A program made the position numbers and the translations under genes. A DNA stretch of 64,000 bases from Pseudomonadota bacterium (GTDB lineage: Bacteria; Pseudomonadota; Alphaproteobacteria; Sphingomonadales; Sphingomonadaceae), in contig JAEZFL010000058.1 of NCBI GenBank assembly GCA_023417515.1, positions 5,187 to 69,186 on the forward strand. Direction: 5' to 3'. Shown here piece by piece: positions 50,506-58,845 of this stretch (positions are counted from its first letter, which is position 1; each line of letters starts with the position of its first letter). The notes under the pieces are model-generated. The model had not been told where the DNA came from. It worked only from the letters and a program-made list of their open reading frames with translations, and did no database searches.

Positions 50506-50946
50506 ATGGCGAGCCGCCCTATCATCTATGTGCTCAACGGTCCCAATCTCAACCTGCTGGGGCTGCGCGAGCCGGAAATCTACGGTTCCGACACGCTCGA
50601 CGACATCGCCGGGCGGCTGGAGGACCGTGCGCGGGAGCTCGGCCTCGCCGTTGAGGTGCGCCAGTCCAACCATGAGGGGCACCTCATCGACTGGCTCCAC
50701 GAGGCCGAGGCCGAAGGCGCCAAGGCCGTGATCCTCAACGCCGGCGGGTTCACCCACAGCTCCGTCGCCATCCACGACGCGGTCACATCCGTATCGGTGC
50801 CGGTGATCGAGGTTCACCTTTCGAATCCACAATCGCGCGAGCCGTTCCGGCGCACCAGCCTGGTGGCGCGCGCGGCCAGGGGAAGCATCTGCGGCTTCGG
50901 GGCGCTGGGCTATGAGCTCGCGCTGGACGCAGCCGCACGTCTCTGA
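50506..50946 (+). CDS. aroQ: 3-dehydroquinate dehydratase, type II
   Basis: 146 residues. It removes water from 3-dehydroquinate in the shikimate pathway. NGPNLNLLGLREPEIYG, the Arg/His active-site pieces (SNHEGHLID, NAGGFTHSSVAIHDA) and EVHLSNPQSREPFR are all in place. It leads the aroQ-accB-accC block found in many alphaproteobacteria. Confidence 0.96.
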   Translation: MASRPIIYVLNGPNLNLLGLREPEIYGSDTLDDIAGRLEDRARELGLAVEVRQSNHEGHLIDWLHEAEAEGAKAVILNAGGFTHSSVAIHDAVTSVSVPVIEVHLSNPQSREPFRRTSLVARAARGSICGFGALGYELALDAAARL

Positions 50947-50974
50947 CAGGGAGCCCCGAACAGGGGAATTGAGA

Positions 50975-51460
50975 ATGAACGACGATAACGGTTCCAACGG
51001 GGCCATGCGGGTCGACACCGACCTGGTCCGCCAGCTCGCCGAGATGCTGAGCGAGAACGACCTCACCGAGATCGAGGTCGAGGACGGCGACCGCAAGATT
51101 TGCGTGAAGCGCACGATCACCGCCGCGCCGATGGTGGCCGCCGCCCCGATGGCTCATGCGCCGGCCCCCGCCGCCGCCCCGGCCGGGGCCGCTGCCCCGG
51201 TTCAGGCCGCCGAGTCCGGGCCTCACCCCGGCTCCGTGCCCTCGCCGATGGTCGGTACCGTCTATCTCTCGGCGGAGCCCGGCTCGAAGCCGTTCGTCGC
51301 GGTCGGCGACTCGGTGTCGCAGGGGCAGACCCTGCTGATCATCGAGGCGATGAAGGTGATGAACCAGATCCCGGCGCCGCGCTCCGGCACCGTCACCCGA
51401 ATCTGCGTCCAGAATGCCGAGCCGGTCGAGTTCGGGCAGCCGCTGGTCGTGATCGAGTAA
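50975..51460 (+). CDS. accB: Biotin carboxyl carrier protein of acetyl-CoA carboxylase
   Basis: 161 residues. A short N-terminal domain and a Pro/Ala linker (about 48-80) precede the biotinyl domain; the biotin Lys lies in EAMKVMNQI. It carries CO2 between AccC and the carboxyltransferase. ATG 50975 follows GGGGAATTGAGA. One nucleotide before accC. Confidence 0.95.
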   Translation: MNDDNGSNGAMRVDTDLVRQLAEMLSENDLTEIEVEDGDRKICVKRTITAAPMVAAAPMAHAPAPAAAPAGAAAPVQAAESGPHPGSVPSPMVGTVYLSAEPGSKPFVAVGDSVSQGQTLLIIEAMKVMNQIPAPRSGTVTRICVQNAEPVEFGQPLVVIE

Positions 51461-51461
51461 G

Positions 51462-52823
51462 ATGCCCGATATCCAGAAGGTCCTGATCGCCAACCGCGGC
51501 GAGATCGCGCTTCGGATCCACCGCGCCTGTCGCGAGATGGGGATCCGCACGGTGGCGGTCCATTCGACCGCGGACGCCGACGCCATGCACGTCCGCCTCG
51601 CCGACGAGGCGGTGTGCATCGGCCCCCCGAGTGCGACCGAATCCTATCTCAACATCCCCAACATCATCTCGGCCGCCGAGATCGCCCATGCCGACGCGAT
51701 TCACCCCGGCTACGGCTTCCTGTCGGAGAACGCCCAGTTCGCCGAGATCGTCGAAGCCCACAACCTGATCTGGATCGGCCCGAAGCCCGAGCACATCCGA
51801 ACGATGGGCGACAAGGTCGAGGCCAAGCGCACCGCCGGCGCGCTGGGTCTGCCGCTCGTCCCGGGCTCCGACGGAGCGATCGAGGACGTCGCCGAGGCGC
51901 GCCGGCTCGCCCGCGAGATCGGCTATCCGGTGCTGATCAAGGCGGCGTCTGGCGGCGGCGGTCGCGGCATGAAGGTGGTTCCGTCCGAGGACCAGCTCGA
52001 GACCCTCATGCAGCAGGCCGCGTCCGAGGCGAAGGCGGCGTTCGGCGACGCCACCGTCTACATGGAGAAATATCTCGGCAATCCGCGCCACATCGAGTTC
52101 CAGGTGTTCGGCGACGGCGAAGGACAGGCCATCCATCTCGGCGAGCGCGACTGCTCGCTCCAGCGCCGCCACCAGAAGGTGCTCGAGGAGGCCCCCTCCC
52201 CGGTCATCTCCGCCGAGCAGCGCGACGAGATGGGCGGGATCGTCGCCAGGGCCATGGCGGAGATGGGCTATCGCGGCGCCGGCACGATCGAGTTCCTCTA
52301 CGAGGACGGCCATTTCTACTTCATCGAGATGAACACCCGGCTCCAGGTCGAGCATCCGGTCACCGAGATGATCACCGGACTCGACCTCGTCCGCGAGCAG
52401 ATACGGGTCGCCGAGGGCAAGGGCCTGACGCTGCGTCAGGAGGACGTCCAGTTCCGCGGCCACGCCATCGAGGTGCGAATCAACGCCGAGGACCCGGCGA
52501 CCTTCGCTCCCTCGCCCGGGCTGGTGAAGAATTTCCACGCTCCGGGCGGAATGAACGTCCGGGTCGATAGCGGCCTCTACTCGGGCTACCGGGTGCCGCC
52601 TTATTACGACTCGATGGTCGCCAAGTTGATCGTCTACGGCACCACCCGCGACGGCGCGATGCGCCGCCTCCGCCGCGCTCTCGAAGAGTTCGTCATCGAC
52701 GGCATCAAGACCACCATCCCGCTCCACCAGGCGGTGATCGAGGATTCCGAATTCCTTTCGGGCGACTATACGATCAAGTGGCTCGAGGAGTGGCTCGCGA
52801 AGCAGTCGGAGAAGGCGGCGTGA
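51462..52823 (+). CDS. accC: Biotin carboxylase of acetyl-CoA carboxylase
   Basis: 453 residues. It carboxylates biotin on AccB with ATP and bicarbonate, the first step of fatty acid synthesis. KVLIANRGEIALRI, the ATP-grasp glycine loop KAASGGGGRGMKVV, the HIEFQVFGD and EMNTRLQVEHPVTE motifs are complete. Right after accB; overlaps the ArsC-like gene by 4 nt (GTGA). Confidence 0.97.
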   Translation: MPDIQKVLIANRGEIALRIHRACREMGIRTVAVHSTADADAMHVRLADEAVCIGPPSATESYLNIPNIISAAEIAHADAIHPGYGFLSENAQFAEIVEAHNLIWIGPKPEHIRTMGDKVEAKRTAGALGLPLVPGSDGAIEDVAEARRLAREIGYPVLIKAASGGGGRGMKVVPSEDQLETLMQQAASEAKAAFGDATVYMEKYLGNPRHIEFQVFGDGEGQAIHLGERDCSLQRRHQKVLEEAPSPVISAEQRDEMGGIVARAMAEMGYRGAGTIEFLYEDGHFYFIEMNTRLQVEHPVTEMITGLDLVREQIRVAEGKGLTLRQEDVQFRGHAIEVRINAEDPATFAPSPGLVKNFHAPGGMNVRVDSGLYSGYRVPPYYDSMVAKLIVYGTTRDGAMRRLRRALEEFVIDGIKTTIPLHQAVIEDSEFLSGDYTIKWLEEWLAKQSEKAA

Positions 52824-53155
52824 AGGCGACCATCTACCACAACCCCCGCTGCGGCACGTCGCGCAACGCCCTCGCCATGCTCGAGGAATCCGGCGCCGAC
52901 GTGACGGTGATCGAGTATCTGAAGTCGCCGCCCAGCCGCGAGGAATTGAAGCGCCTCTACGAACGCGCCGGAATCACGCCGCGCCAGGGGCTGCGCGCCA
53001 AGGAGGAGGCCGCGGCCGGCCTCGCCGGCGCCGGCGACGAGGAGATTCTCGACGCGATGATGAAGGACCCGATCCTCATCGAGCGGCCGCTGGTCGAGAC
53101 CGACAAGGGCGCCCGCCTCGCCCGCCCGGCGGAGACGGTGAAGGAAATCCTTTAG
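52820..53155 (+). CDS. ArsC/Spx-like arsenate reductase family protein
   Basis: 111 residues from GTG 52820. Thioredoxin-like fold with the active Cys in NPRCGTSRNAL and the Arg-rich anion site KDPILIERPLVETDKGARLARP, the ArsC pattern. It reduces arsenate with glutathione/glutaredoxin in true ArsC enzymes; a YffB-like role cannot be excluded. The start overlaps the accC stop, so it is translationally coupled. Confidence 0.87.
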   Translation: MKATIYHNPRCGTSRNALAMLEESGADVTVIEYLKSPPSREELKRLYERAGITPRQGLRAKEEAAAGLAGAGDEEILDAMMKDPILIERPLVETDKGARLARPAETVKEIL

Positions 53156-53167
53156 CCTCCTCGAACC

Positions 53168-53250
53168 GTCACCCTGAACTTGTTTCAGGGTCCATTTCGC
53201 CGCTCGCATTGCGGCTCATCGATGGATGCTGAAACGAGTTCAGCATGACG
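53168..53250. repeat. Family 3 palindromic repeat, copy 2
   Basis: ACCCTGAA-CTTGT-TTCAGGGT then about 35 nt then ATGCTGAA-ACGAG-TTCAGCAT. The two stems are those of the copy at 17845-17929 in the opposite order. It lies 13 nt after the ArsC-like stop. Confidence 0.75.
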
Positions 53251-53306
53251 GGGTGCCGCACACAGGTTGGTGCAAATCACATCGGACTCGCGCTAACCTG
53301 TCGCAC

Positions 53307-54026
53307 ATGGCGGCGATCGATCCCGACCTGTTGCTGCGTGCCTATGCGATCGGCGTGTTCCCGATGTCCGACGGGCGCGAGGCGAAGGACGTCTATTGGG
53401 TCGAGCCGCGCCGCCGCGCCATCCTGCCACTCCAGGGTTTCCATCTGTCGAGGTCGCTTCGGAAAACGATCCGCTCCGACCGCTTCACCGTCACCCGCGA
53501 CACCGCTTTCACGCGGGTCATCCGCGCCTGCGCCGAGCGCGACGAGACCTGGATCAACCCGGCGATCGAGCAGAGCTACACCACCCTCCACGCGCTTGGG
53601 CAGGCGCATTCGATCGAGACCTGGCTGGACGGCGAGCTGGTCGGCGGCCTCTACGGCGTGCGTCTCGGCCCCGCTTTTTTCGGCGAGAGCATGTTCAGCC
53701 GGGCCACGGATGCGTCGAAGGTCGCCCTCGCCTGGCTGGTCGCGCGGCTGATCGCGGGGGGCTTCCGCCTGCTCGACTGCCAGTTCATGACCGATCACCT
53801 CAAGAGCCTCGGGGCGATCGAGGTCAGCCAGCAGCGCTACCTGGAGATGTTGACCGCCGAGTTGGAGGCGGCCGGCTCGCTCGACTCGCCGCCGGTGGCT
53901 TCGGTGCGCCGCGGCGGAGTCGCGGAGCCCGATTTCGGCAGGCTCGACCGGTTGCTCGAGGAATCGGCGGGCGCCTCCGGTGCCCCCGGATGCGTCATCG
54001 CGCAGCTCTTGACCCACACGTCGTAG
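53307..54026 (+). CDS. aat: Leucyl/phenylalanyl-tRNA--protein transferase
   Basis: 239 residues. It adds Leu or Phe to N-terminal Lys/Arg of proteins for ClpS/ClpAP degradation. LLLRAYAIGVFPMSD, WVEPRRRAILPL, ETWLDGELVGGLYGV and GESMFSR are the family motifs. The last 190 nt overlap the DUF2155 gene on the other strand. ATG 53307 gives the normal N-terminus. Confidence 0.94.
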   Translation: MAAIDPDLLLRAYAIGVFPMSDGREAKDVYWVEPRRRAILPLQGFHLSRSLRKTIRSDRFTVTRDTAFTRVIRACAERDETWINPAIEQSYTTLHALGQAHSIETWLDGELVGGLYGVRLGPAFFGESMFSRATDASKVALAWLVARLIAGGFRLLDCQFMTDHLKSLGAIEVSQQRYLEMLTAELEAAGSLDSPPVASVRRGGVAEPDFGRLDRLLEESAGASGAPGCVIAQLLTHTS

Positions 54027-54448
54027 ACGGGGTGCTCCACGACGTTGAGGGAAGGGCTCTCCTTGTAGACCCAGCCCGAGAAGATTCTCCGGAACGTGCC
54101 CTGGCGATCGGCGGTATCGACCTGGAGGAAGGCCCCGGTCAGCTGCTGCGGCTCGTGCGGCGCGGTCGTCTCGCAGGCGCGGAGGCGAATGATGATGTCG
54201 TTGTCGCGCACGGCCTGGCCGGGCCGCAGCGTGAGGTCGCGGGCGATCCCGTTGCGCTTGTTGATGAGGCCGATGACCGCGACCCGCTCCGCCATCGGAG
54301 TGGTTCCGGGCGCCAGGGTGTCGGCCGCAGCGCGCACCGGCTCCGACTCGACCTGGCCGTTGGTCGCCTGGTTCTCCTCGCCCCCGCCGCACGCGGCGAG
54401 CGCGGTCAGGCCGGCAAGTGCGGCAGCGGTGAGGGGAGCGCGGCGCAT
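53837..54448 (-). CDS. DUF2155-family lipoprotein
   Basis: 203 residues. Signal with lipobox LAAC (Cys20). The DUF2155 core VIGLINKRNGIARDLTLRPG, ACETTAPHEPQQLTGAFLQVD and IFSGWVYKESPSLNVVEHPVYDVW is at 58-150. The last 50 or so residues (Ser/Pro/Ala-rich) are read from the strand opposite aat over 190 nt. The family often sits between aat and the NDUFA12 gene in alphaproteobacteria. Function unknown; likely envelope. Confidence 0.85.
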   Translation of the reverse strand: MRRAPLTAAALAGLTALAACGGGEENQATNGQVESEPVRAAADTLAPGTTPMAERVAVIGLINKRNGIARDLTLRPGQAVRDNDIIIRLRACETTAPHEPQQLTGAFLQVDTADRQGTFRRIFSGWVYKESPSLNVVEHPVYDVWVKSCAMTHPGAPEAPADSSSNRSSLPKSGSATPPRRTEATGGESSEPAASNSAVNISR

Positions 54449-54453
54449 GAAGC

Positions 54454-54834
54454 CTATTCGGGCGTCCAGGCCTGGTAGTCGCCGCTCGCCGCCTGGCGCT
54501 GGCCGCCGCGGGCGAGCGCTCCGGACGGGCGATAGGCATAGGGCGTCCCGGTCAGGTTCGGGGTCGGCTCCTTGAGGAACTTGGGCGCCGGCGGAAGCGC
54601 CTTGTCCGGAACGTCGTCGATCAGCTTGTGCATCCACGCATACCATTCCGGCGGAATCCGGCTCGCGTCGTTCACGCCATTGTAGATGACGTAGCGGCGG
54701 TCGCCCTTCTTGGACTGGTAGTAGATATTGCCGTTGAGATCGCGGCCCACCTCGCGGCCGGTGCCGCGGATGTGCATCCCGGCGCCGATCGTCGCGCCGT
54801 TCCACCAGGTGAAGATCTTGCCGAGGAAACCCAT
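54454..54834 (-). CDS. NDUFA12-type NADH:ubiquinone oxidoreductase subunit
   Basis: 126 residues. MGFLGKIFTWWNGATIGAG, the GRDLNGNIYYQSK, RRYVIYNG and IPPEWYAWMHKLIDD motifs mark the 17.2-kDa accessory subunit found in alphaproteobacterial and mitochondrial complex I. It lies in the bc1-unrelated aat block. 5 nt upstream of DUF2155 on the minus strand. Confidence 0.93.
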   Translation of the reverse strand: MGFLGKIFTWWNGATIGAGMHIRGTGREVGRDLNGNIYYQSKKGDRRYVIYNGVNDASRIPPEWYAWMHKLIDDVPDKALPPAPKFLKEPTPNLTGTPYAYRPSGALARGGQRQAASGDYQAWTPE

Positions 54835-54871
54835 GGGCCGCGCCTACGGCTTATCCGCGTCCAGTTTCAAG

Positions 54872-55016
54872 CCCCTCCCTTTCAAGGGAGGGGTTGGGGT
54901 GGGTGCGCGCGTCTGCGCGCCAAAAGACTTTTCCGATGTGCTCGAAGCGCCAGCCGGGGCATCGAGCCCCGCCCGTCGCTTGCCCCACCCCGTGCCCCTC
55001 CCCTGAAGGGGAGGGG
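54872..55016. repeat. Family 2 palindromic repeat, copy 3
   Basis: CCCCTCCCTTTCAAGGGAGGGG, TTGGGGTGGG, a variable middle with GCGCGC stems, then CCCCACCCCGTGCCCCTCCCCTGAAGGGGAGGGG. It shares the arms and the TTGGGG(T)GGGG spacer with copies 1 and 2. Sits between NDUFA12 and the cold-shock gene. Confidence 0.8.
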
Positions 55017-55030
55017 TGAAGTTGATTGAA

Positions 55031-55624
55031 TCAGCGCGCCTCGACCTCGACCGCGAGCGGGCCTTTCTTGCCGACCGCGATTCGCGCCCGCAGCGGCTGG
55101 TCGGGGAACAGGTCGGCGAGGCCGCCGCGGCGCACCGTCTCCATGTGAACGAACACGTCCTCGTCGTCGCCTTCCTCGCGGACCAGGAAGCCGTAGCCGC
55201 GCAGGCGGTTGAACCATTTGACCTTGACCGCCTCGAACGGCCCGGCGGAGTCTAGCAGCGCGGCGGGATTGACCCGCTCGCTCTGCTCCGCCTGGGCCCG
55301 GTTGAGCTCGGGCACCAGCGCCTGGCTGAGATCGATGCTGATCACCTTGCGGGCCTGCAGCCCGCGCTCCTGATGGGCGACCAGGCACTCGACGATCGCG
55401 CCCTCCGGAAGGCTTCGGCGGTCATGCTCGCGAAGCACCGTGAAGTGGATGAGGACGTCGCCGGCGACCTCGTCGCTGACCACGAATCCGAAGCCGCGGG
55501 TGGCGTCGAACCATTTGACCGTGCCGGTGACCCGCTGAAGGGCATCGCCATCCCCGGCCGCGGGATGACCGCCACCGGTGCCGCCGACGGCCCCGCCTTC
55601 CTCACTCTCGCTGCGCGACATCAT
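55031..55624 (-). CDS. Double cold-shock-domain protein
   Basis: 197 residues (196 if the second ATG is used). Two CSDs: about 33-98 (TGTVKWFDATRGFGFVVSD, DVLIHFTVL) and 130-195 (VKVKWFNRLRGYGFLVREE, DVFVHMETV), with an acidic start and a Glu/Gln linker. Both RNP1-like (GFGFV, GYGFL) and RNP2-like motifs are intact, for binding single-stranded nucleic acid. Common in alphaproteobacteria. Confidence 0.9.
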   Translation of the reverse strand: MMSRSESEEGGAVGGTGGGHPAAGDGDALQRVTGTVKWFDATRGFGFVVSDEVAGDVLIHFTVLREHDRRSLPEGAIVECLVAHQERGLQARKVISIDLSQALVPELNRAQAEQSERVNPAALLDSAGPFEAVKVKWFNRLRGYGFLVREEGDDEDVFVHMETVRRGGLADLFPDQPLRARIAVGKKGPLAVEVEAR

Positions 55625-55692
55625 CAACGGCCTATCAACCACGGCACCGTAGAAGTACCATGGTTTTGCATTTTGTGAACTGTGGCAGGCGA

Positions 55693-56232
55693 TTAATCGT
55701 CCGCTTCCGGGAATTCCCCGGGCCGGGCCGCGACGATCTTCCTCGCCAGGCCGAGCGGGTGGCCCGCCCGCAGCATCGCTGCCAGCTTCTTCTCCCGTTC
55801 CGGGCGCTCCGGCCAGGCATCGGCATAGGGGCCGATCCGCCGCCGCTCGGCGAAGCGCAGGGCCGCATTCCAAGCCTCGGCCTCGGCATATTCGCGCGCC
55901 GCCGAGCCGTCCGCTTCCTCGACCCCGGCGACCTTGAGCGCCGTCTCGACCCGCCGAGCGCCATAGCCGCGCCGCGACAGCGACTCCGCCCGAGCCGTCG
56001 CGAAGGCGGCGTCGTCGACATAGCCGAGCCGGGCGCAGCGCTCGACCAGGCCGTCGACCGGCGGCTCCCCGTCGCCTGCCCAGCCGCGCTCGCGCAGCTT
56101 GCGCGCGAGATAGGCCTTGAGTTTCGCGCGCGTAACGGCGTAGCGCCCGGCATAGCCGATGGCGAGCCGTTCGAGCCCCTCGCCGTCGAGCGGCGGCACC
56201 ACGCGTTTGCGACGTTCCTGCTGCACGGCCAT
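55693..56232 (-). CDS. recX: Regulatory protein RecX
   Basis: 179 residues from ATG 56232. RecX binds RecA filaments and lowers their activity. Helical repeats with LDGEGLERLAIGYAGRYAVTR, RCARLGYVDDAAFATARAESL and RRGYGARRVETAL are the family pattern. recA is not in the window. The frame extends upstream without homology, so this ATG is preferred. Confidence 0.86.
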   Translation of the reverse strand: MAVQQERRKRVVPPLDGEGLERLAIGYAGRYAVTRAKLKAYLARKLRERGWAGDGEPPVDGLVERCARLGYVDDAAFATARAESLSRRGYGARRVETALKVAGVEEADGSAAREYAEAEAWNAALRFAERRRIGPYADAWPERPEREKKLAAMLRAGHPLGLARKIVAARPGEFPEADD

Positions 56233-56365
56233 GATTGTGCCACAGTAGAGCCGGATTATGAACGCGCTCGCCGCCTTAGGGGCAGGCTCGGGGCTCTGTG
56301 CTGCCTCGAAGCGCGGCGACCTGCGGTGACCAGAAAAAGCCAAGTGATAAGGGATTGAGCCAGAC

Positions 56366-58120
56366 GTGATTGAGAATGGTGCAGGCGCCGGCATGGCCGA
56401 GCCGACCCCCACCGACGATGGCACGGTCCGCCGCTATGCGGACTTCGCGACCCTCGGCGAGGCCCTCGATTATGCGGCCCAGGGTGCGCGCGGCCTCAAC
56501 TTCCATGACGCGCGGGCGCGGCTCGAGCGTGTCTATCCGTTCAGCGAGCTGCGCAGCGACGCCCTCGCCTGGGCCTACCGCCTGATCGCGCGCGGCGTGA
56601 AGCCCGGCGACCGAATCGCGCTGATCGCCGAGACCGCCCCGGAATTCTGCTCGCTCTTCTTCGGCGCGGTCTATGCCGGCGCGTGGCCGATCCCGCTGCC
56701 GCTGCCGACCTCGTTCGGCGGCGCTCAATCCTATATCGACCAGCTCGGGGTCCAGCTGAAGAGCGCGGACCCGCTGATGCTGGTCTATCCGCCGATGCTT
56801 GCGAGCCTCGCCGGCGCGGCGGCCGAGGCGGCCGGAGTCCCCGGCCTCGACTGGAGCCGCTTCGGCGAGGAGGACGCTCCCGCGGTCGAGCTTCCGGGCG
56901 CCAGCCCCGACGACGTCGCCTATCTGCAATATTCCAGCGGCTCGACCCGCTTCCCGCACGGCGTGGTCATCACCCACAAAGCCCTGATGAGCAATCTCGC
57001 GGCGCACAGCCACGGAATGAAGCTCGGCGACGGCGACCGCGGGGTCGCCTGGCTGCCTTTCTACCATGACATGGGCCTGGTCGGCTGCCTGTTGTCGCCG
57101 GTCGCCAACCAGATGTCGGCCGACTATCTCAAGACCGAGGATTTCGCGCGCCGCCCGCTCGCCTGGCTCGACCTCATCAGCCGGCACGAGGGCACGACGA
57201 TGAGCTACTCGCCGAGCTTCGGCTACGACATCTGCGCCCGCCGCGTGTCCAGCCAGGTCAACGTCGCCGAGCGCTTCGACCTGTCGCGCTGGCGCATCGC
57301 CGGCAATGGCGCCGACATGATCCGGCCCGACGTGATGCAGGCCTTCGTCGACGCCTTCGCCCCGGCCGGCTTCGACGCCAAGGCGTTCCTTCCCAGCTAC
57401 GGCCTCGCCGAGGCCACCCTCGCCGTGTCGATCATGCCGCCGGGCGAGGGCATCGTCGTCGAGCTGGTCGAGGAGACCCTGCTCGCCGGCGGCACCAGCG
57501 GCGAGCGCGACCGCCCGCAGCGCTACCGCGCCGTGGTCAATTGCGGCAAGCCGGCGCTGGGCATGGAGATCGAGATCCGCGACGAGAGCGGCAACCCGCT
57601 CGGCAACCGCCAGGTCGGCAAGGTCTGGTGCCGCGGCTCGTCGGTCATGGCCGGCTATTTCCGCGACGAGGAGGCGACCAACGCCTGCCTCACCGAGGAC
57701 GGCTGGCTCGACACCGGCGACATGGGCTATTTGAGCGACGGCTACATCTACATCGTCGGCCGCGCCAAGGACATGATCATCATCAACGGCAAGAACCACT
57801 GGCCCCAGGACATCGAGTGGGCGGTGGAGCAATTGCCGGGCTTCAAGGCCGGCGACATCGCCGCCTTCTCGATCACCACCCAGGGCGGCGAGGAAACCCC
57901 CGCTGTCCTCGTCCAGTGCCGCACCTCGGACCTCGACGAGCGCGCCAAGCTGCGCGAGCTGATCCGCGAGCGGGTCCGCGCCATCACCGGGATCAACTGC
58001 GTGATCGAGCTGGTCCCGCCCCGCTCGCTGCCGCGCACCAGCTCGGGCAAGCTGTCCCGCGCCAAGGCCCGCAACCTCTATCTGAGCGGCGAGATCACCA
58101 CCTACGATATCGCCGCTTGA
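56366..58120 (+). CDS. Fatty acyl-AMP ligase
   Basis: 584 residues. Adenylate-forming enzyme of the FadD32-like FAAL group: the A3 motif appears as YLQYSSGSTRFPHGVVITHKAL, A5 as LPSYGLAEATL, A7 as LDTGDMGYLSDGYIY, and A10 as PRTSSGKLSRAK. FAALs load fatty acids as AMP esters on acyl carrier proteins. No PKS, NRPS or ACP gene is next to it in the window. Start is GTG 56366 or ATG 56393. A family 4 repeat follows the stop. Confidence 0.9.
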   Translation: MIENGAGAGMAEPTPTDDGTVRRYADFATLGEALDYAAQGARGLNFHDARARLERVYPFSELRSDALAWAYRLIARGVKPGDRIALIAETAPEFCSLFFGAVYAGAWPIPLPLPTSFGGAQSYIDQLGVQLKSADPLMLVYPPMLASLAGAAAEAAGVPGLDWSRFGEEDAPAVELPGASPDDVAYLQYSSGSTRFPHGVVITHKALMSNLAAHSHGMKLGDGDRGVAWLPFYHDMGLVGCLLSPVANQMSADYLKTEDFARRPLAWLDLISRHEGTTMSYSPSFGYDICARRVSSQVNVAERFDLSRWRIAGNGADMIRPDVMQAFVDAFAPAGFDAKAFLPSYGLAEATLAVSIMPPGEGIVVELVEETLLAGGTSGERDRPQRYRAVVNCGKPALGMEIEIRDESGNPLGNRQVGKVWCRGSSVMAGYFRDEEATNACLTEDGWLDTGDMGYLSDGYIYIVGRAKDMIIINGKNHWPQDIEWAVEQLPGFKAGDIAAFSITTQGGEETPAVLVQCRTSDLDERAKLRELIRERVRAITGINCVIELVPPRSLPRTSSGKLSRAKARNLYLSGEITTYDIAA

Positions 58121-58255
58121 GCGCCCGAGCGTAGCGAGCGGATTGCGCAGCGATCGTCGAGCAGCGCGAAGAGAGCGCGAAAGCCGGCCAGCCTGCCCCC
58201 GGACCCTGGCCGGGGGGACAGGTCTGACGTCACGGGATTTACTCCCGTGACGGCC
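58121..58255. repeat. Family 4 repeat, copy 1, between convergent genes
   Basis: Directly after the FAAL stop. It ends in a perfect 9-bp hairpin GTCACGGGA-TTTAC-TCCCGTGAC (58229-58251) and starts with AGCGCCCGAGCG, a GCAGCGCGAAGAGAGCGCG block, and GCCGGCCAGC. The same phrases lie at 62671-62802 and, in shorter form, at 59440-59515. All three are between convergent genes. Confidence 0.8.
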
Positions 58256-58346
58256 TCGCAGCCCCCCCAACTGCTCGCGCACGCAAAAGGTCAGCCCTTC
58301 GACAGACTCAGGGCAGCCGGTGCGTTCGACGATATCTGGAAAAGAT

Positions 58347-58422
58347 TGGCAGGAGTGGAGGGACTCGAACCCACGGCCCTCGGTTTTGGAGACCGATGCT
58401 CTACCAGCTGAGCTACACTCCT
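58347..58422 (-). tRNA. tRNA-Trp (CCA anticodon)
   Basis: 76 nt. The acceptor stem AGGAGTG/CACTCCT, D arm GCTCAGCTGGTAGAGC, anticodon arm CGGT-CTCCAAA-ACCG with CCA in the loop, T arm GTGGGTTCGAGTCCC, discriminator G and an encoded CCA end. It is transcribed away from secE. Confidence 0.97.
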
Positions 58423-58628
58423 GCACGCCGGAGCGAGCCAGATAGCGACAGGAACCGGGCTCCGCAAGCGCGCCCGCTCCCCATCTTCGCAAGCGCCACC
58501 TTCTTGCTTTCCCTTTACGCCGCCGCTAATCGGCCTATCTCCCGTACATCGGAAATCCCCTCGGCTGACCGGCCCACCGGTCCCGGGCGGCTGCCCGGAA
58601 CGGCAGATTTCACAAGGAACAGGCACAG

Positions 58629-58826
58629 GTGGCGAAAACCTCCCCAGGCGAATTCTTCCGGCAGGTCCGCGCCGAAACCGCGAAGATCGTGTGGCCGACC
58701 CGCAAGGAAACGATGATGACGGCGGTGATGGTGGTGATCATGACCACGATCCTCGGCCTGTTCTTCTTCGGCATCGATTCGGCGTTCAGCGCGATCGTTC
58801 GCAACCTCATCGCCCTCATCAGCTAA
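58629..58826 (+). CDS. secE: Preprotein translocase subunit SecE
   Basis: 65 residues with GTG start. One membrane helix (about 30-50) after KTSPGEFFRQVRAETAKIVWPTRKETM, the short SecE core. It clamps SecY in the translocon. 19 nt before nusG, the usual pairing. Confidence 0.95.
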   Translation: MAKTSPGEFFRQVRAETAKIVWPTRKETMMTAVMVVIMTTILGLFFFGIDSAFSAIVRNLIALIS

Positions 58827-58845
58827 CCGGAGCAAGAGCCGCCCC

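Noticed and set aside
58286..58312. A GCCCTTCGACAGACTCAGGGC hairpin as tRNA-Trp terminator
   Set aside because: It lies downstream of the tRNA and could work so, but it is a known-looking dispersed repeat with no T-run, seen once complete in this window, so I left it uncalled.
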